From positions 62,001-126,000 of the forward strand of contig JAPPOV010000030.1 of the NCBI GenBank assembly GCA_028873595.1: a DNA stretch of 64,000 nt, given 5' to 3'. Position 1 is the stretch's first letter. The number at the start of each line of letters is the position of its first letter. Shown here piece after piece: positions 8,829-17,658 of the stretch. The stretch is from Gemmatimonadota bacterium. GTDB lineage: Bacteria > Gemmatimonadota > Gemmatimonadetes > Longimicrobiales > Gaopeijiaceae. Position numbers and translations under genes: made by a program. Below the pieces are notes generated by a model. That model ran no database searches. It was not told the DNA's origin and saw only the letters and a program-made list of their open reading frames with translations.

Positions 8829-10130
8829 TCACTCCTCGTCGGGGGCGGTGCGAGGATCGAGTCGCGCGCGCTCGCGCCAACCGATGTCGCTGCGGTAGAA
8901 CGCTCCTTCGAACTCGACACGGGCTGCGCCTGAGCGACTTGCGTTCGCCGCAGACGCAAACGTCTCCGCGATCGCGGTCACCGCGAGAACCCGCCCGCCC
9001 GATGTCACGAGGCCCTGTCCGGAGACGGAGGTTCCGGCATGAAAAACGATGAGGCCTTCCGATTCCAGATCCTCGGGGATCGTGATGCTCTTGCCCTTCT
9101 CGTAGCTCCCCGGGTATCCGCCGGACGCCAACACCGTCGTGACGGCAGCTCCGGGTCGGATCTCGGCGGTCACCCCGGCGAGAGAGCGTCCCTCGGCGAC
9201 GGTGAGCATGAGGTCGAGAAGAGATGAAGCCATGAGGGGCAGGACAACCTGCGTTTCAGGATCGCCGAAGCGGCAATTGAACTCGACGACCTTGAGTCCC
9301 GCCTCGGTGTTCATGAGGCCCGCATACAACAGGCCACGGAACGGTGCGCCGTCCCCCGCGAGCGCGGCGAGTGTCGGCGCGATCACCTGACTCGCGGCCT
9401 CCTCCATCACCTGAGGGGTTGCGATCGAAACCGGCGCATATGCGCCCATTCCACCAGTGTTGGGGCCGGTGTCGCCTTCACCCACGCGCTTGTGATCCTG
9501 GGATGGATGCAGCAGGACGAAGTCCTCTCCATCGCATACGGCGAAAACGGAAATCTCCTCGCCATCCATGAACTCTTCGATCACGATTTCCCGACCAGCC
9601 TCGCCGAAATTCATGTCGCCGAGCATCGACGCTACGGCGTCGATAGCGTCCTCGACGGTCATGCACACGACGGCCCCTTTTCCGGCAGCGAGGCCTGAGG
9701 CTTTCACGACGATCGGAGCTCCCTGTTCGCGTACCCAGGCCTCCGCGCTTGCCTGGTTCGAGAAGGTCCGGTGCTCTGCCGTCGGGATATTCGCACTCCG
9801 AAGGAGATCCTTCGCATACGCTTTGCTCGACTCGATGCGGGCCGCCGCCCGGCTCGGGCCGAAGACGGCAAGTCCGAGCGCCTCGAACCGGTCCGTGATC
9901 CCGGACGCGAGCGGCGCTTCCGGCCCAACCACGGTCAGGTCGACGCGGTTGGCGGCCGCCCACTCCGCGAGACCCTCCACGTCAGTCGGTGCGATGTCGA
10001 CGGATTGGCAGAGTGGAGCCATACCGCCGTTGGGTCGAGTCGCGAAGAATTCGGCGTCGGGAGCATCGCGCCGAAGCTTCCAGAGCAGGGCGTGTTCACG
10101 CCCACCGTTTCCCACGATGAGAATGCGCAT
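8829..10130 (-). CDS. purD: Phosphoribosylamine-glycine ligase (PurD)
   Basis: 433 aa, the normal length. ATP-grasp enzyme that joins glycine to phosphoribosylamine in purine synthesis. It starts with the N-domain signature ILIVGNGGREHALLWKL. The ATP-grasp loop VVKASGLAAGKG, the QDHKR and GPNTGGMGAY stretches, and FNCRFGDPETQ are all present. It appears to head the minus-strand operon; I saw no purine riboswitch in the short leader. Confidence 0.97.
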   Translation of the reverse strand: MRILIVGNGGREHALLWKLRRDAPDAEFFATRPNGGMAPLCQSVDIAPTDVEGLAEWAAANRVDLTVVGPEAPLASGITDRFEALGLAVFGPSRAAARIESSKAYAKDLLRSANIPTAEHRTFSNQASAEAWVREQGAPIVVKASGLAAGKGAVVCMTVEDAIDAVASMLGDMNFGEAGREIVIEEFMDGEEISVFAVCDGEDFVLLHPSQDHKRVGEGDTGPNTGGMGAYAPVSIATPQVMEEAASQVIAPTLAALAGDGAPFRGLLYAGLMNTEAGLKVVEFNCRFGDPETQVVLPLMASSLLDLMLTVAEGRSLAGVTAEIRPGAAVTTVLASGGYPGSYEKGKSITIPEDLESEGLIVFHAGTSVSGQGLVTSGGRVLAVTAIAETFASAANASRSGAARVEFEGAFYRSDIGWRERARLDPRTAPDEE

Positions 10131-10152
10131 GCGCGGAGTCTAGCTCGCACCG

Positions 10153-10188
10153 TTGGAAAGAAAAGGGGCGACTGAGACGGACTCGCCC
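10153..10188 (-). terminator. Candidate intrinsic terminator after the M48 protease gene
   Basis: On the minus strand GGGCGA and TCGCCC (10188-10183 and 10171-10166) form a stem around an 11-base loop, followed by CTTTTCTTT. It lies about 70 bases past the M48 stop and before purD. Confidence 0.5.
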
Positions 10189-10258
10189 GCTCCCTGCAGG
10201 GCGTCACTGAACCGGACGCGTGACACGCCCGCCCCTCGTCGCTCAGCGTAGGGTAGCG

Positions 10259-11272
10259 TTACTTCCGCAAGCCACCCAGGAAGTCTGATCCAGCTCGCTT
10301 CGCCGCGTCGGTAACCGAGTCCAGAAAATCCTTCGCTCCCTCTGCGTAGGCCGATGCCGCGGCCTTGAGGTCGTCTTGGTAGGCGGGGTCGGGCTCGCCG
10401 CGGCGAGTGTACTCGCCCCGCACGATCCGATCGTAGTCGCCGGACTCGATCCAGTCGCGTAACTCGGCGACTCGGAGTACGTGGAATGGGTGCGTCCGAC
10501 CGAGCACGTTCAGCACCTTGAATACCTGGTCGGCGACGTCGCCGCTCTCTCTGTATTCGTCTGCCTGGATAATGAATTCGGCCAGACTGGTCTCGTCCTC
10601 TGACGTGGGGCCCCCGGCCATCTTCAGCATGGCGCTCATCACAATCTCCGGGTCCTGCATGGCCAGCAGTCCGGCGCGATCGCAGGAGAGCTCCGACTTC
10701 CGGGACCATTCCAGAAGCCCGACCAGCACGGCACGGGCGGCGAGGCCCACGATCGGGAAGCCCATGTTGGCCAGATTGATCAGGAGCACGGTCATCGTCT
10801 TGTACAGCACGTGGTCACTCATGATGTGACCGATCTCATGCGCAATGACGTACTGGAGCTCCTCGTCCGTGAGGATGCTCCGGGTCCCTGAATTGATGAT
10901 GATGAACGGCTGATCCATGCCGTAGGCGCCTGCGTTCACCATGGGTGTCTGCGACATGAAGAGCGGATACTCCTCAGGCGCGTCCAATGTCCGAAGAGCT
11001 TCCTTGTAGAGCCGGTACACCTCCGGGAACTGATTCTCGGAGACGCGGACCGCATCTGCCTGGAAGGCGAGACGGACCGGTTTCTCGCCGAAGAAGCCGA
11101 AGACTTTCTTGAGGATGTCGTCGAAGACGGGAATACGCCGAAGCGCCTGGAGCGCGGCCTTGTCAGCCGGGTGCTCCCAGTTGTGTGGCGCGATGTCGGT
11201 CAGAATCCGTCTCGAACGCGTCTCGCCGCTGCGGTGTGACGCGCCTTCGGCTGTGCTCTGCTCGTCCGCCAT
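10259..11272 (-). CDS. M48 family zinc metalloprotease
   Basis: 337 aa. The zinc site HEIGH is at residues 145-149, with the distal glutamate probably in WSRKSELSCDRAGLLAM, the usual M48 arrangement. A hydrophobic stretch (MTVLLINLANMGFPIVGLAARAVLVGLL) lies between them. There is no clear signal peptide, so it is probably a membrane-associated or cytoplasmic protease. The C-terminal 60 residues are charged and helical (YQDDLKAAASAYAEGAKDFL). Substrate unknown; proteins of this type are often linked to envelope protein quality control. Confidence 0.9.
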   Translation of the reverse strand: MADEQSTAEGASHRSGETRSRRILTDIAPHNWEHPADKAALQALRRIPVFDDILKKVFGFFGEKPVRLAFQADAVRVSENQFPEVYRLYKEALRTLDAPEEYPLFMSQTPMVNAGAYGMDQPFIIINSGTRSILTDEELQYVIAHEIGHIMSDHVLYKTMTVLLINLANMGFPIVGLAARAVLVGLLEWSRKSELSCDRAGLLAMQDPEIVMSAMLKMAGGPTSEDETSLAEFIIQADEYRESGDVADQVFKVLNVLGRTHPFHVLRVAELRDWIESGDYDRIVRGEYTRRGEPDPAYQDDLKAAASAYAEGAKDFLDSVTDAAKRAGSDFLGGLRK

Positions 11273-11381
11273 GTCTTCGTCCTCGTTGCGTGTAGTCGCC
11301 TTCCCGGTCTTACGACACCCCGTTCACCCCGGTTTCACTACTCCGACACGGTGTCGCGGTTCGATCTCCTGCCGGCAGGGC

Positions 11382-12545
11382 TCACGCACCGAGCACCCGG
11401 TCGAGATCCGCGATGATGTCGTCGATATCTTCGATCCCCACGGAGAAGCGTACGAGGCCGGGGGTGATTCCCATTGCTTCGCGACGATCCTCCGGGACTG
11501 AGCCGTGCGTCATGAGTGCCGGAACATTGACGAGAGATTCGACGCCGCCGAGGCTCTCGGCGAGCGCGAAGATCTTCAGGTGCTCGGTCAGTGCCTTGGT
11601 TCGTTCAAGCGTGCCGACGTCGACCGACACCATGCCCGTGAATCCGCTCATCTGACGGGCTGCCAAATCGTGCTGCGCGTGCGAGGGGAGGCCCGGGTAG
11701 AGGACGCGGTCCACTTTCGAGTGGCCTTCGAGAAACTCGGCCACCGCCTGGCCGTTCTCGTTGTGACGCATCATGCGCACGTGGAGCGTCTTGATGCCTC
11801 GGAGCGTCAGAAAGCAGTCCATCGGTCCGGGCACGGCGCCCGACGACTTTCGGATGAAGTACAGTTCGTCGGCCAGGTCCGGGTCTCGGACGGCGACCAG
11901 GCCTCCAATGACGTCCGAGTGCCCGTTCACGTACTTCGTCGACGAGTGCATCGTGAAGTCCGCGCCCAGCTCGAGCGGACGCTGATTGAACGGCGAGGCG
12001 AACGTGTTGTCGACACACAGCAGGGCGTCATGCGCGTGCGCTAGATCGGCAACGGCGCGGATGTCGCACAGCTTCATCATCGGATTCGTCGGAGTTTCGA
12101 CGTGGACGAGCTTCGTATTCGGCTTCATCGCCGCGGCCACGGCATCCACGTCCTGCGCATCGACGTACGTGAACTCGATCCCCAGCCGGCTGAGCACGTG
12201 ATTGAACATGCGGGTCGTGCCGCCGTAGGTATTTTCCTCGCTTACCACGTGATCTCCGGCGGAAAGCCGCTTCACAATCGCTTCGATCGCTGCGAGTCCC
12301 GATGCGAACGCGATGCCGTGCGATCCGCTTTCGAGCGCAGCGATGCTGGCCTCCAGGGCCTCACGGGTCGGGTTGGCCGTTCGTCCGTAGTCGTAGGATC
12401 CCTCGCGCGGCTCACCGACAGCGGGCTGCACGTAGGTCGACGTCTGGAAGATCGGCGTCATGATGGCGCCCGTGGTCGGCTCGGGGTCTACGCCCGCGTG
12501 AATGGCCTTGGTGCCGAAGGAGAGATCGCTCGAGGCGTCGCTCAT
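11382..12545 (-). CDS. metB: PLP-dependent cystathionine gamma-synthase/lyase family enzyme
   Basis: 387 aa. Cys/Met metabolism PLP family. The Schiff-base lysine is K204 in MHSSTKYVNGHSDVIGG. Cofactor-contact stretches YDYGRTANPTR and SHGIAFASGLAA are present, and the end carries the usual RFSVGIEDIDDII. It acts in transsulfuration, either making cystathionine from an activated homoserine (MetB) or cleaving it (MetC/MccB); sequence inspection does not decide which. No SAM riboswitch fits in the 75-base upstream region, which holds a strong hairpin. Confidence 0.88.
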   Translation of the reverse strand: MSDASSDLSFGTKAIHAGVDPEPTTGAIMTPIFQTSTYVQPAVGEPREGSYDYGRTANPTREALEASIAALESGSHGIAFASGLAAIEAIVKRLSAGDHVVSEENTYGGTTRMFNHVLSRLGIEFTYVDAQDVDAVAAAMKPNTKLVHVETPTNPMMKLCDIRAVADLAHAHDALLCVDNTFASPFNQRPLELGADFTMHSSTKYVNGHSDVIGGLVAVRDPDLADELYFIRKSSGAVPGPMDCFLTLRGIKTLHVRMMRHNENGQAVAEFLEGHSKVDRVLYPGLPSHAQHDLAARQMSGFTGMVSVDVGTLERTKALTEHLKIFALAESLGGVESLVNVPALMTHGSVPEDRREAMGITPGLVRFSVGIEDIDDIIADLDRVLGA

Positions 12546-12567
12546 GGAGAGGTCCGGTGGGAGTGGG

Positions 12568-12593
12568 GGGCCGGAACGCGAGTTCGCCGGCCC
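12568..12593. repeat. Inverted repeat between metB and glmM
   Basis: GGGCCGG and AAC pair with GTT and CCGGCCC around a GCGA loop, leaving a two-base bulge. It lies in the divergent gap, ending about 22 bases before the metB start. It could be an operator or a leader hairpin for metB. Confidence 0.4.
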
Positions 12594-12716
12594 GGATGAG
12601 GGGCAAGATCGGGGATCACGTTGACGCGCACCACCCGTCTCCGCGAGAATCTTCCGGGTGCCGGCTCAGCGCCCGATCGACCGCGCAATTCCTCAACGAT
12701 TGAAGGATTCGGGACC

Positions 12717-14102
12717 GTGCCGATTCATCTCCCTGAAGGGCTCATGGTCAGTGTGTCCGGGGTGCGAGGCCGCGTCGGCGCGCCCCTGACTCCGGAACTC
12801 ATGTCCGGGATCGCCGCCGCGCTCGGTGCGCACCTCCGAGAGGTGGAAGAAGGGCGTACCGTCGTGCTTGGCCGGGACTCTCGCGTATCTGGCCCGATGT
12901 TCGCCCGGGCGGTCACGGCGGGGCTGCAGTCGGTGGGGTGCGACGTGATCGACGTCGGGGTGGTGCCCACACCTACGATCCTCATGGCAGTTCGACACCA
13001 CGGTGCGATTGGTGGTATCGGCGTGACGGCGAGCCACAACCCTGCAGAGTGGAACGCCCTGAAGCTCGTCTCCAGCGAGGGGATCTTTCTCGACGCGGAT
13101 CGTTCGGCCCGGTTTCGGGAGTACCTCGTCGAGCAGGATCCGCCGCGGGCGACTTGGGATGAGCTGGGGTGTGTGAGTACGGACGACGAGGCGTGGTCAC
13201 GGCATCTGGAGGCGATCCTGGACCTCCCACAGATCGACGTGGAGAAGATCCGGGACGCGAACCTCAAGGTGGCGGTCGATTGTGTGCATGGGGCGGGCGG
13301 GCCTGTGATCACTGAACTGCTCGAGCGCCTGGGATGCGAACTGGTGGGGATCGGGATGGAGCCGGACGGATGGTTCCCGCGCGATCCCGAGCCGACCGCA
13401 GCGAACCTCGCGGATCTCGGGCGACTCGTTTCGGAGTCGGGCGCAGCGATCGGCCTCGCCATCGATCCGGATGCGGATCGACTCTCCCTGGTGGACGAAT
13501 CAGGTCGGGCGATGGGTGAGGACCTCACGCTCGCACTCGGATGTGCTGCGGTGCTCGCCAGGACCCCTGGGCCGGTGGTGACGAACCTGTCCACGAGTGC
13601 AGTGGTCGAAGACGTCGCGAGGGCGTTTGATTCACGCCTCGTTCGCTCCCCGGTCGGCGAAGTGAACGTGGCTCGCCGGATGCAGGCCGAAGGCGCAGTC
13701 GTCGGAGGGGAAGGCAACGGAGGACTCATCCTTCCGGCGCTGCACCACACGCGCGACGCGCCGCTGGCATCTGCGCTCATACTCCAGCACCTTGCAGAGG
13801 AGGGTTTGACCCCGTCGGAAGCTGCCGATCGCTGGCCCAGGTACGAGATCGTGAAAGAGAAGATCTCGTTCCCGAGGGAGGCGCTTCAGGACGGGTACTC
13901 AGCCCTTGAGGCGGATCTCGCCGCAGACTCGCGGGACGAGTCGGACGGATTGCGCCTCGCGTGGAAGGACAAGGGGGCGTGGCTTCACGTTCGGCCCTCC
14001 GGGACCGAGCCGGTTGTTCGGCTCATCGCGGAGGCGCCGAGCCGGGACGTTGCGCAGGAACTGGTCGATCGGGCAGGCAGGCTGCTCAATGGCGTCGCCT
14101 GA
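12717..14102 (+). CDS. glmM: Phosphoglucosamine mutase (GlmM)
   Basis: 461 aa. Converts glucosamine-6-phosphate to glucosamine-1-phosphate for peptidoglycan and LPS precursors. Catalytic phosphoserine is S106 in the TASHNP motif. The metal loop IDPDADRLSLVDE, the sugar loop GEGNGG and the phosphate loop RPSGTEPVVRLIAE are all present. The start is taken as the GTG at 12717, with AAGGA nine bases upstream; a longer reading from 12621 adds a non-homologous-looking head. It is followed 33 bases later by glmS, so the two steps of the pathway are co-encoded. Confidence 0.94.
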   Translation: MPIHLPEGLMVSVSGVRGRVGAPLTPELMSGIAAALGAHLREVEEGRTVVLGRDSRVSGPMFARAVTAGLQSVGCDVIDVGVVPTPTILMAVRHHGAIGGIGVTASHNPAEWNALKLVSSEGIFLDADRSARFREYLVEQDPPRATWDELGCVSTDDEAWSRHLEAILDLPQIDVEKIRDANLKVAVDCVHGAGGPVITELLERLGCELVGIGMEPDGWFPRDPEPTAANLADLGRLVSESGAAIGLAIDPDADRLSLVDESGRAMGEDLTLALGCAAVLARTPGPVVTNLSTSAVVEDVARAFDSRLVRSPVGEVNVARRMQAEGAVVGGEGNGGLILPALHHTRDAPLASALILQHLAEEGLTPSEAADRWPRYEIVKEKISFPREALQDGYSALEADLAADSRDESDGLRLAWKDKGAWLHVRPSGTEPVVRLIAEAPSRDVAQELVDRAGRLLNGVA

Positions 14103-14135
14103 CGCTGTCTCGGCACTCAGAGGAGATATCCCTTT

Positions 14136-15971
14136 ATGTGTGGCATCGTCGGATACGTAGGTCCCCGAGAGGCGACTCCCATCCTTATCACGGGGCTCAA
14201 ACGCCTCGAGTATCGCGGGTATGACTCCGCCGGCGTCGCCCTCTTGAACGGGGCCGGTGTAAAGGTCGTGAAGAAGCCCGGCAAGATTCGGGTGCTGGAG
14301 GAAGCGATCGGGGCCACCCCCCATCACGCGACATGTGGTATCGCGCATACGCGATGGGCGACCCACGGTGCACCGAACGAGTCGAACGCGCACCCTCACA
14401 CGTCGAACGACGGTGAGATCGCGATCGTCCACAACGGTATCATCGAAAACGCGGACGTTCTTCGCACTCAACTCTCTGCGGAGGGCTACGTCTTTAAATC
14501 CGAGACGGATACGGAAGTCGTCGTGCACCTGATCGACTTTCTGTGGCAGGATGGCGAGCCGATGGAGCGTGCCGTCGCAGCTGCTCTCCGTCAGGTGGAT
14601 GGCGCGTACGGAATCGCGGTCGTTTCTACTCGAGACCCGAACAAGATCGTCGTGGCGCGTCACGGGAGCCCACTGCTGATCGGTGTGGGAAAGGATGGGG
14701 AGATGCTCGCGGGATCCGACGCCGCGGCAGTCATCGAGGCAACGCGCGACGTGGTCTATCTCGACGACGGGGACTACGCCGTCCTCACACCGGACGGATA
14801 CCGGACGTATCACCTCGAAGGCCATGAGGTCGACCGCAGCGTCCACGAAGTGACGTGGGACCTCGATTCGATCGAGAAGGGCGGTTTCGAGCACTTCATG
14901 CTCAAGGAGATTTTCGAGCAACCGTCGAGTATCGCGGATGTGATGCGTGGCCGCCTTCTTCCAGACGAGGGGAACGCTCGCCTTGGCGGAATCCTGGAGC
15001 ACCAATTCGATCTGGGTCGCGTGCAGCGAGTCGTCATCACCGCCTGCGGGACGAGCTGGCACGCTGGGCTCGTTGGCGAATACATGATCGAGGAACTCGC
15101 GAAGATCCCGGTCAAAGTCGAGTACGCCTCGGAATTCCGTTATCGAAACCCGGTTCTGGAAGACGGGACCCTGACCCTGGCGATCAGCCAGTCGGGTGAG
15201 ACCGCGGACACACTCGCGGCGCTCAAGGAATCAGAGCAGCGGGGCCTCACCACGATGGGCATCGTGAATGCGGTGGGCTCGACGATTGCCCGAGAGACGG
15301 ATTTTGGAATCTATCTGCACGCGGGCCCGGAGATCGGTGTCGCGTCGACGAAGGCGTTCACCAGTCAGCTCGTCGCGCTTTCACTCTTCACGCTGTTCAT
15401 GGCGCGCGGACGCAATATGTCTGCCGCTCAGGGGCTTGAGCTCGTCCAGCACCTCGAGGTCCTTCCGGAGCAGATCCAGGAGGTCCTCAAGCTCAACGAC
15501 GAGATCGAGGATCTCGCCCGAAGCTACAAGGACGCGCAGAATTTCCTGTATCTGGGTCGCGGGTATCAGTTTCCGGTCGCGCTCGAGGGGGCGCTCAAGC
15601 TCAAGGAGGTCAGCTACATTCACGCGGAGGGGTATCCTGCCGCGGAGATGAAGCACGGGCCGATCGCGCTCATCGACGAAGACATGCCCGTCGTCGTGCT
15701 CGCGCCGCGGGATCCGATCTACGCGAAGGTCGTCTCGAACATCGAGGAGGTGAAAGCTCGTGCGGGGCGGATTATCGCGATCGTGTCCGACGACGCTCCC
15801 GAGCTGCAGGGCAAGGTGGACCACATGATCAAGGTGCCCCACACGCTTCCGCACCTCTTGCCTGTCCTCACCACGATCCCGCTCCAGCTGCTCGCCTACC
15901 ACATCGCGGTCATGCGCGGCGCCGACGTCGATCAGCCGCGGAATCTCGCGAAGTCGGTAACGGTGGAGTAG
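14136..15971 (+). CDS. glmS: Glutamine-fructose-6-phosphate aminotransferase (GlmS)
   Basis: 611 aa, normal length. Makes glucosamine-6-phosphate from fructose-6-phosphate and glutamine. The glutaminase domain begins with the catalytic Cys2 (MCGIVGYVG). Two SIS domains follow from about residue 285 (VITACGTSWHAGLVGEYMIEELAKI; GRGYQFPVALEGALKLKEVSYIHAEGYPAAEMKHGPIALID). The C-terminus RNLAKSVTVE is the standard ending that closes the active site. Only 33 bases separate it from glmM, too few for a glmS ribozyme. Confidence 0.98.
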   Translation: MCGIVGYVGPREATPILITGLKRLEYRGYDSAGVALLNGAGVKVVKKPGKIRVLEEAIGATPHHATCGIAHTRWATHGAPNESNAHPHTSNDGEIAIVHNGIIENADVLRTQLSAEGYVFKSETDTEVVVHLIDFLWQDGEPMERAVAAALRQVDGAYGIAVVSTRDPNKIVVARHGSPLLIGVGKDGEMLAGSDAAAVIEATRDVVYLDDGDYAVLTPDGYRTYHLEGHEVDRSVHEVTWDLDSIEKGGFEHFMLKEIFEQPSSIADVMRGRLLPDEGNARLGGILEHQFDLGRVQRVVITACGTSWHAGLVGEYMIEELAKIPVKVEYASEFRYRNPVLEDGTLTLAISQSGETADTLAALKESEQRGLTTMGIVNAVGSTIARETDFGIYLHAGPEIGVASTKAFTSQLVALSLFTLFMARGRNMSAAQGLELVQHLEVLPEQIQEVLKLNDEIEDLARSYKDAQNFLYLGRGYQFPVALEGALKLKEVSYIHAEGYPAAEMKHGPIALIDEDMPVVVLAPRDPIYAKVVSNIEEVKARAGRIIAIVSDDAPELQGKVDHMIKVPHTLPHLLPVLTTIPLQLLAYHIAVMRGADVDQPRNLAKSVTVE

Positions 15972-16017
15972 AGAGAATCAGTCTTCACGATTGCTGAGGT
16001 CACCGGGAGTGAGCCGA

Positions 16018-16494
16018 GTGAGCAGTGTCAAGTCGAACATTGAGGGATGGGCACGCAAGCTCACGGGAGTCCGATCACGAATCGATCAAACGAAGAGCGC
16101 AGCCAGGAACAGCCTGGTTGTAAACACTGCGTACTGGCTCTTGGTGGTTTTCGTGTGGTGGCCGCTCAAGTTCAGCTTCTTGTTCCTGTACTACGTCCTG
16201 GTATGGCCCGTTCTCAAGATCCTTGGGTCCTCAACGTCCATGAGTCTCCCCGAATCTCCGGGTCGAAACACCCGTCAGACACCCTCGCAAGACCGACCGA
16301 AACCTTCTCGACAGCGAGTCAAGATTCAGGTCTTTCGACAACAGGTCTGGGAAGATGCCTCAGGCGCGATAACGGATTCGGACCGGTCAGGAAACTACAT
16401 TGCGCTCTACATGGGCCGGATCAAGGCGCAAAATGGGGGGTGCCGAGTCAGAGCTATCGATATGGATACGGGTTCAATCGTCGACACCGCTTAA
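16018..16494 (+). CDS. Small membrane protein of unknown function
   Basis: About 158 aa. A long hydrophobic stretch (VVNTAYWLLVVFVWWPLKFS and FLFLYYVLVWPVLKIL, residues 35-70) could form two membrane helices. A basic, Pro/Ser-rich linker and a soluble C-terminal part (IQVFRQQVWEDASG, IALYMGRIKAQNGGCRVRAIDM) follow. The GTG at 16018 has GGGAG eight bases upstream; a TTG at 15991 is also open. Base composition is visibly less GC-rich than the neighbours. I do not recognise the family. It lies between glmS and dtd. Confidence 0.6.
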   Translation: MSSVKSNIEGWARKLTGVRSRIDQTKSAARNSLVVNTAYWLLVVFVWWPLKFSFLFLYYVLVWPVLKILGSSTSMSLPESPGRNTRQTPSQDRPKPSRQRVKIQVFRQQVWEDASGAITDSDRSGNYIALYMGRIKAQNGGCRVRAIDMDTGSIVDTA

Positions 16495-16599
16495 CACCTT
16501 TCATCGCACGTGCGCCGCAAGAACACGAGAGCGCTTCCCCTCACTCGGTGAGCGACACGTGAAGCGAGCCGTTCGAAAAGGGGTGAGGAGGCATTCGTT

Positions 16600-17040
16600 G
16601 TGCGCGTAGTCCTTCAGCGGGTGAGCCGGGCGAACGTACGCGTAGAGGGAGAGGTCGTTGGCCGTGTTCGGCGAGGTTATGTCCTCCTCGTCGGCTTCAC
16701 GCCGGGTGACGACGTCCAAGCGCTTACGTGGATGGCGGAGAAGATCGTCGCCCTTCGCGTCTTTCCGGACGACGAGGGGAAGATGAATCTCTCGCTCGAG
16801 GACGTCGGAGGCGATCTCCTGATCGTGAGCCAATTCACGCTGTACGGCGACACGCGAAAGGGACGGCGACCGAGCTTCGTCAACGCTGCCGATCCCTCGA
16901 TCGCCGTGCCTCTGTACGAGAGATTCGTGACCGAACTGCGTGCACGTTGCAGGGGCTCGGTCGAGACCGGAACCTTCGGTGCGGCCATGGAGGTGGATCT
17001 CGTGAATGACGGTCCCGTGACGCTGGTACTCGAGCGATGA
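16600..17040 (+). CDS. dtd: D-aminoacyl-tRNA deacylase (Dtd)
   Basis: 146 aa, normal length. Removes D-amino acids wrongly attached to tRNA. Both active-site signatures are present: SQFTLYGDTRKGRRPSF in the middle and the C-terminal NDGPVTLVLE. A GTG start at 16600 is preceded by GAGGAGG. The stop overlaps the maf start as ATGA. Confidence 0.96.
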   Translation: MRVVLQRVSRANVRVEGEVVGRVRRGYVLLVGFTPGDDVQALTWMAEKIVALRVFPDDEGKMNLSLEDVGGDLLIVSQFTLYGDTRKGRRPSFVNAADPSIAVPLYERFVTELRARCRGSVETGTFGAAMEVDLVNDGPVTLVLER

Positions 17041-17654
17041 CGGATGGGGCAGGCGGGTTCCGCTTCATTCTGGCGTCGCAGTCTCCCCGCAGAGCAGATG
17101 TCCTCCACCAACTTGGCCTCGTACCTGAGGTGCGGCCGGCCGATGTCGACGAGTCGTACCTGGAGGGAGAGACTCCGCGCGAGCACGTGGAGCGGCTCGC
17201 CCGATCAAAAGCCGAGGCCGTATTCCAGCGAGAGGGGGGTGCCCTTGTCGTCGGCGGCGACACGGTCGTCATGCACGACGGAGGCGTGCTCGTGAAACCG
17301 ATCGATGAAGAGTCCGCGATCGAGATGGTGGCTGCCCTGTCCGGCACTCGCCACGCGGTGCATAGCGGGATTGCGCTTGCCGGGCCGCACGGCATCGTGA
17401 GTTCCGTCGCCACGGCCACCGTTCAGATGCGCACGTACGACCGTGCCACCGCCGCAGCCTACGTCGCCACGGGCGAACCCATGGACAAAGCGGGCGGGTA
17501 CGGAATTCAGGGGCTCGGCGCGGCGTTGGTCGACTCGATCGACGGGGACTACTATGCGGTTGTCGGCTTTCCCGTGACCGCCTTTCTGGGTCTGCTGGAG
17601 GACGCCGGTTTCCGATACGACTTCGGAGCGATCACGCCCCACTCCACGGAGTAG
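17037..17654 (+). CDS. maf: Maf family nucleotide pyrophosphatase
   Basis: 205 aa. House-cleaning nucleoside triphosphate pyrophosphatase (dTTP/UTP or m7GTP type), linked to septum control. It has the N-terminal ILASQSPRRADVLHQLGL, the DVDE segment, GGDTVV, and DKAGGYGIQGLGAALVDSIDGDYYAVVGFP. It is translationally coupled to dtd and followed four bases later by glpK. Confidence 0.95.
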   Translation: MTDGAGGFRFILASQSPRRADVLHQLGLVPEVRPADVDESYLEGETPREHVERLARSKAEAVFQREGGALVVGGDTVVMHDGGVLVKPIDEESAIEMVAALSGTRHAVHSGIALAGPHGIVSSVATATVQMRTYDRATAAAYVATGEPMDKAGGYGIQGLGAALVDSIDGDYYAVVGFPVTAFLGLLEDAGFRYDFGAITPHSTE

Positions 17655-17658
17655 CCTC

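Noticed and set aside
12546-12620. SAM riboswitch before metB
   Set aside because: The region is 75 bases with a single hairpin; no SAM-I or SAM-II core was seen.
14103-14135. glmS ribozyme
   Set aside because: Only 33 bases separate glmM and glmS, too short, and no ribozyme core is visible.
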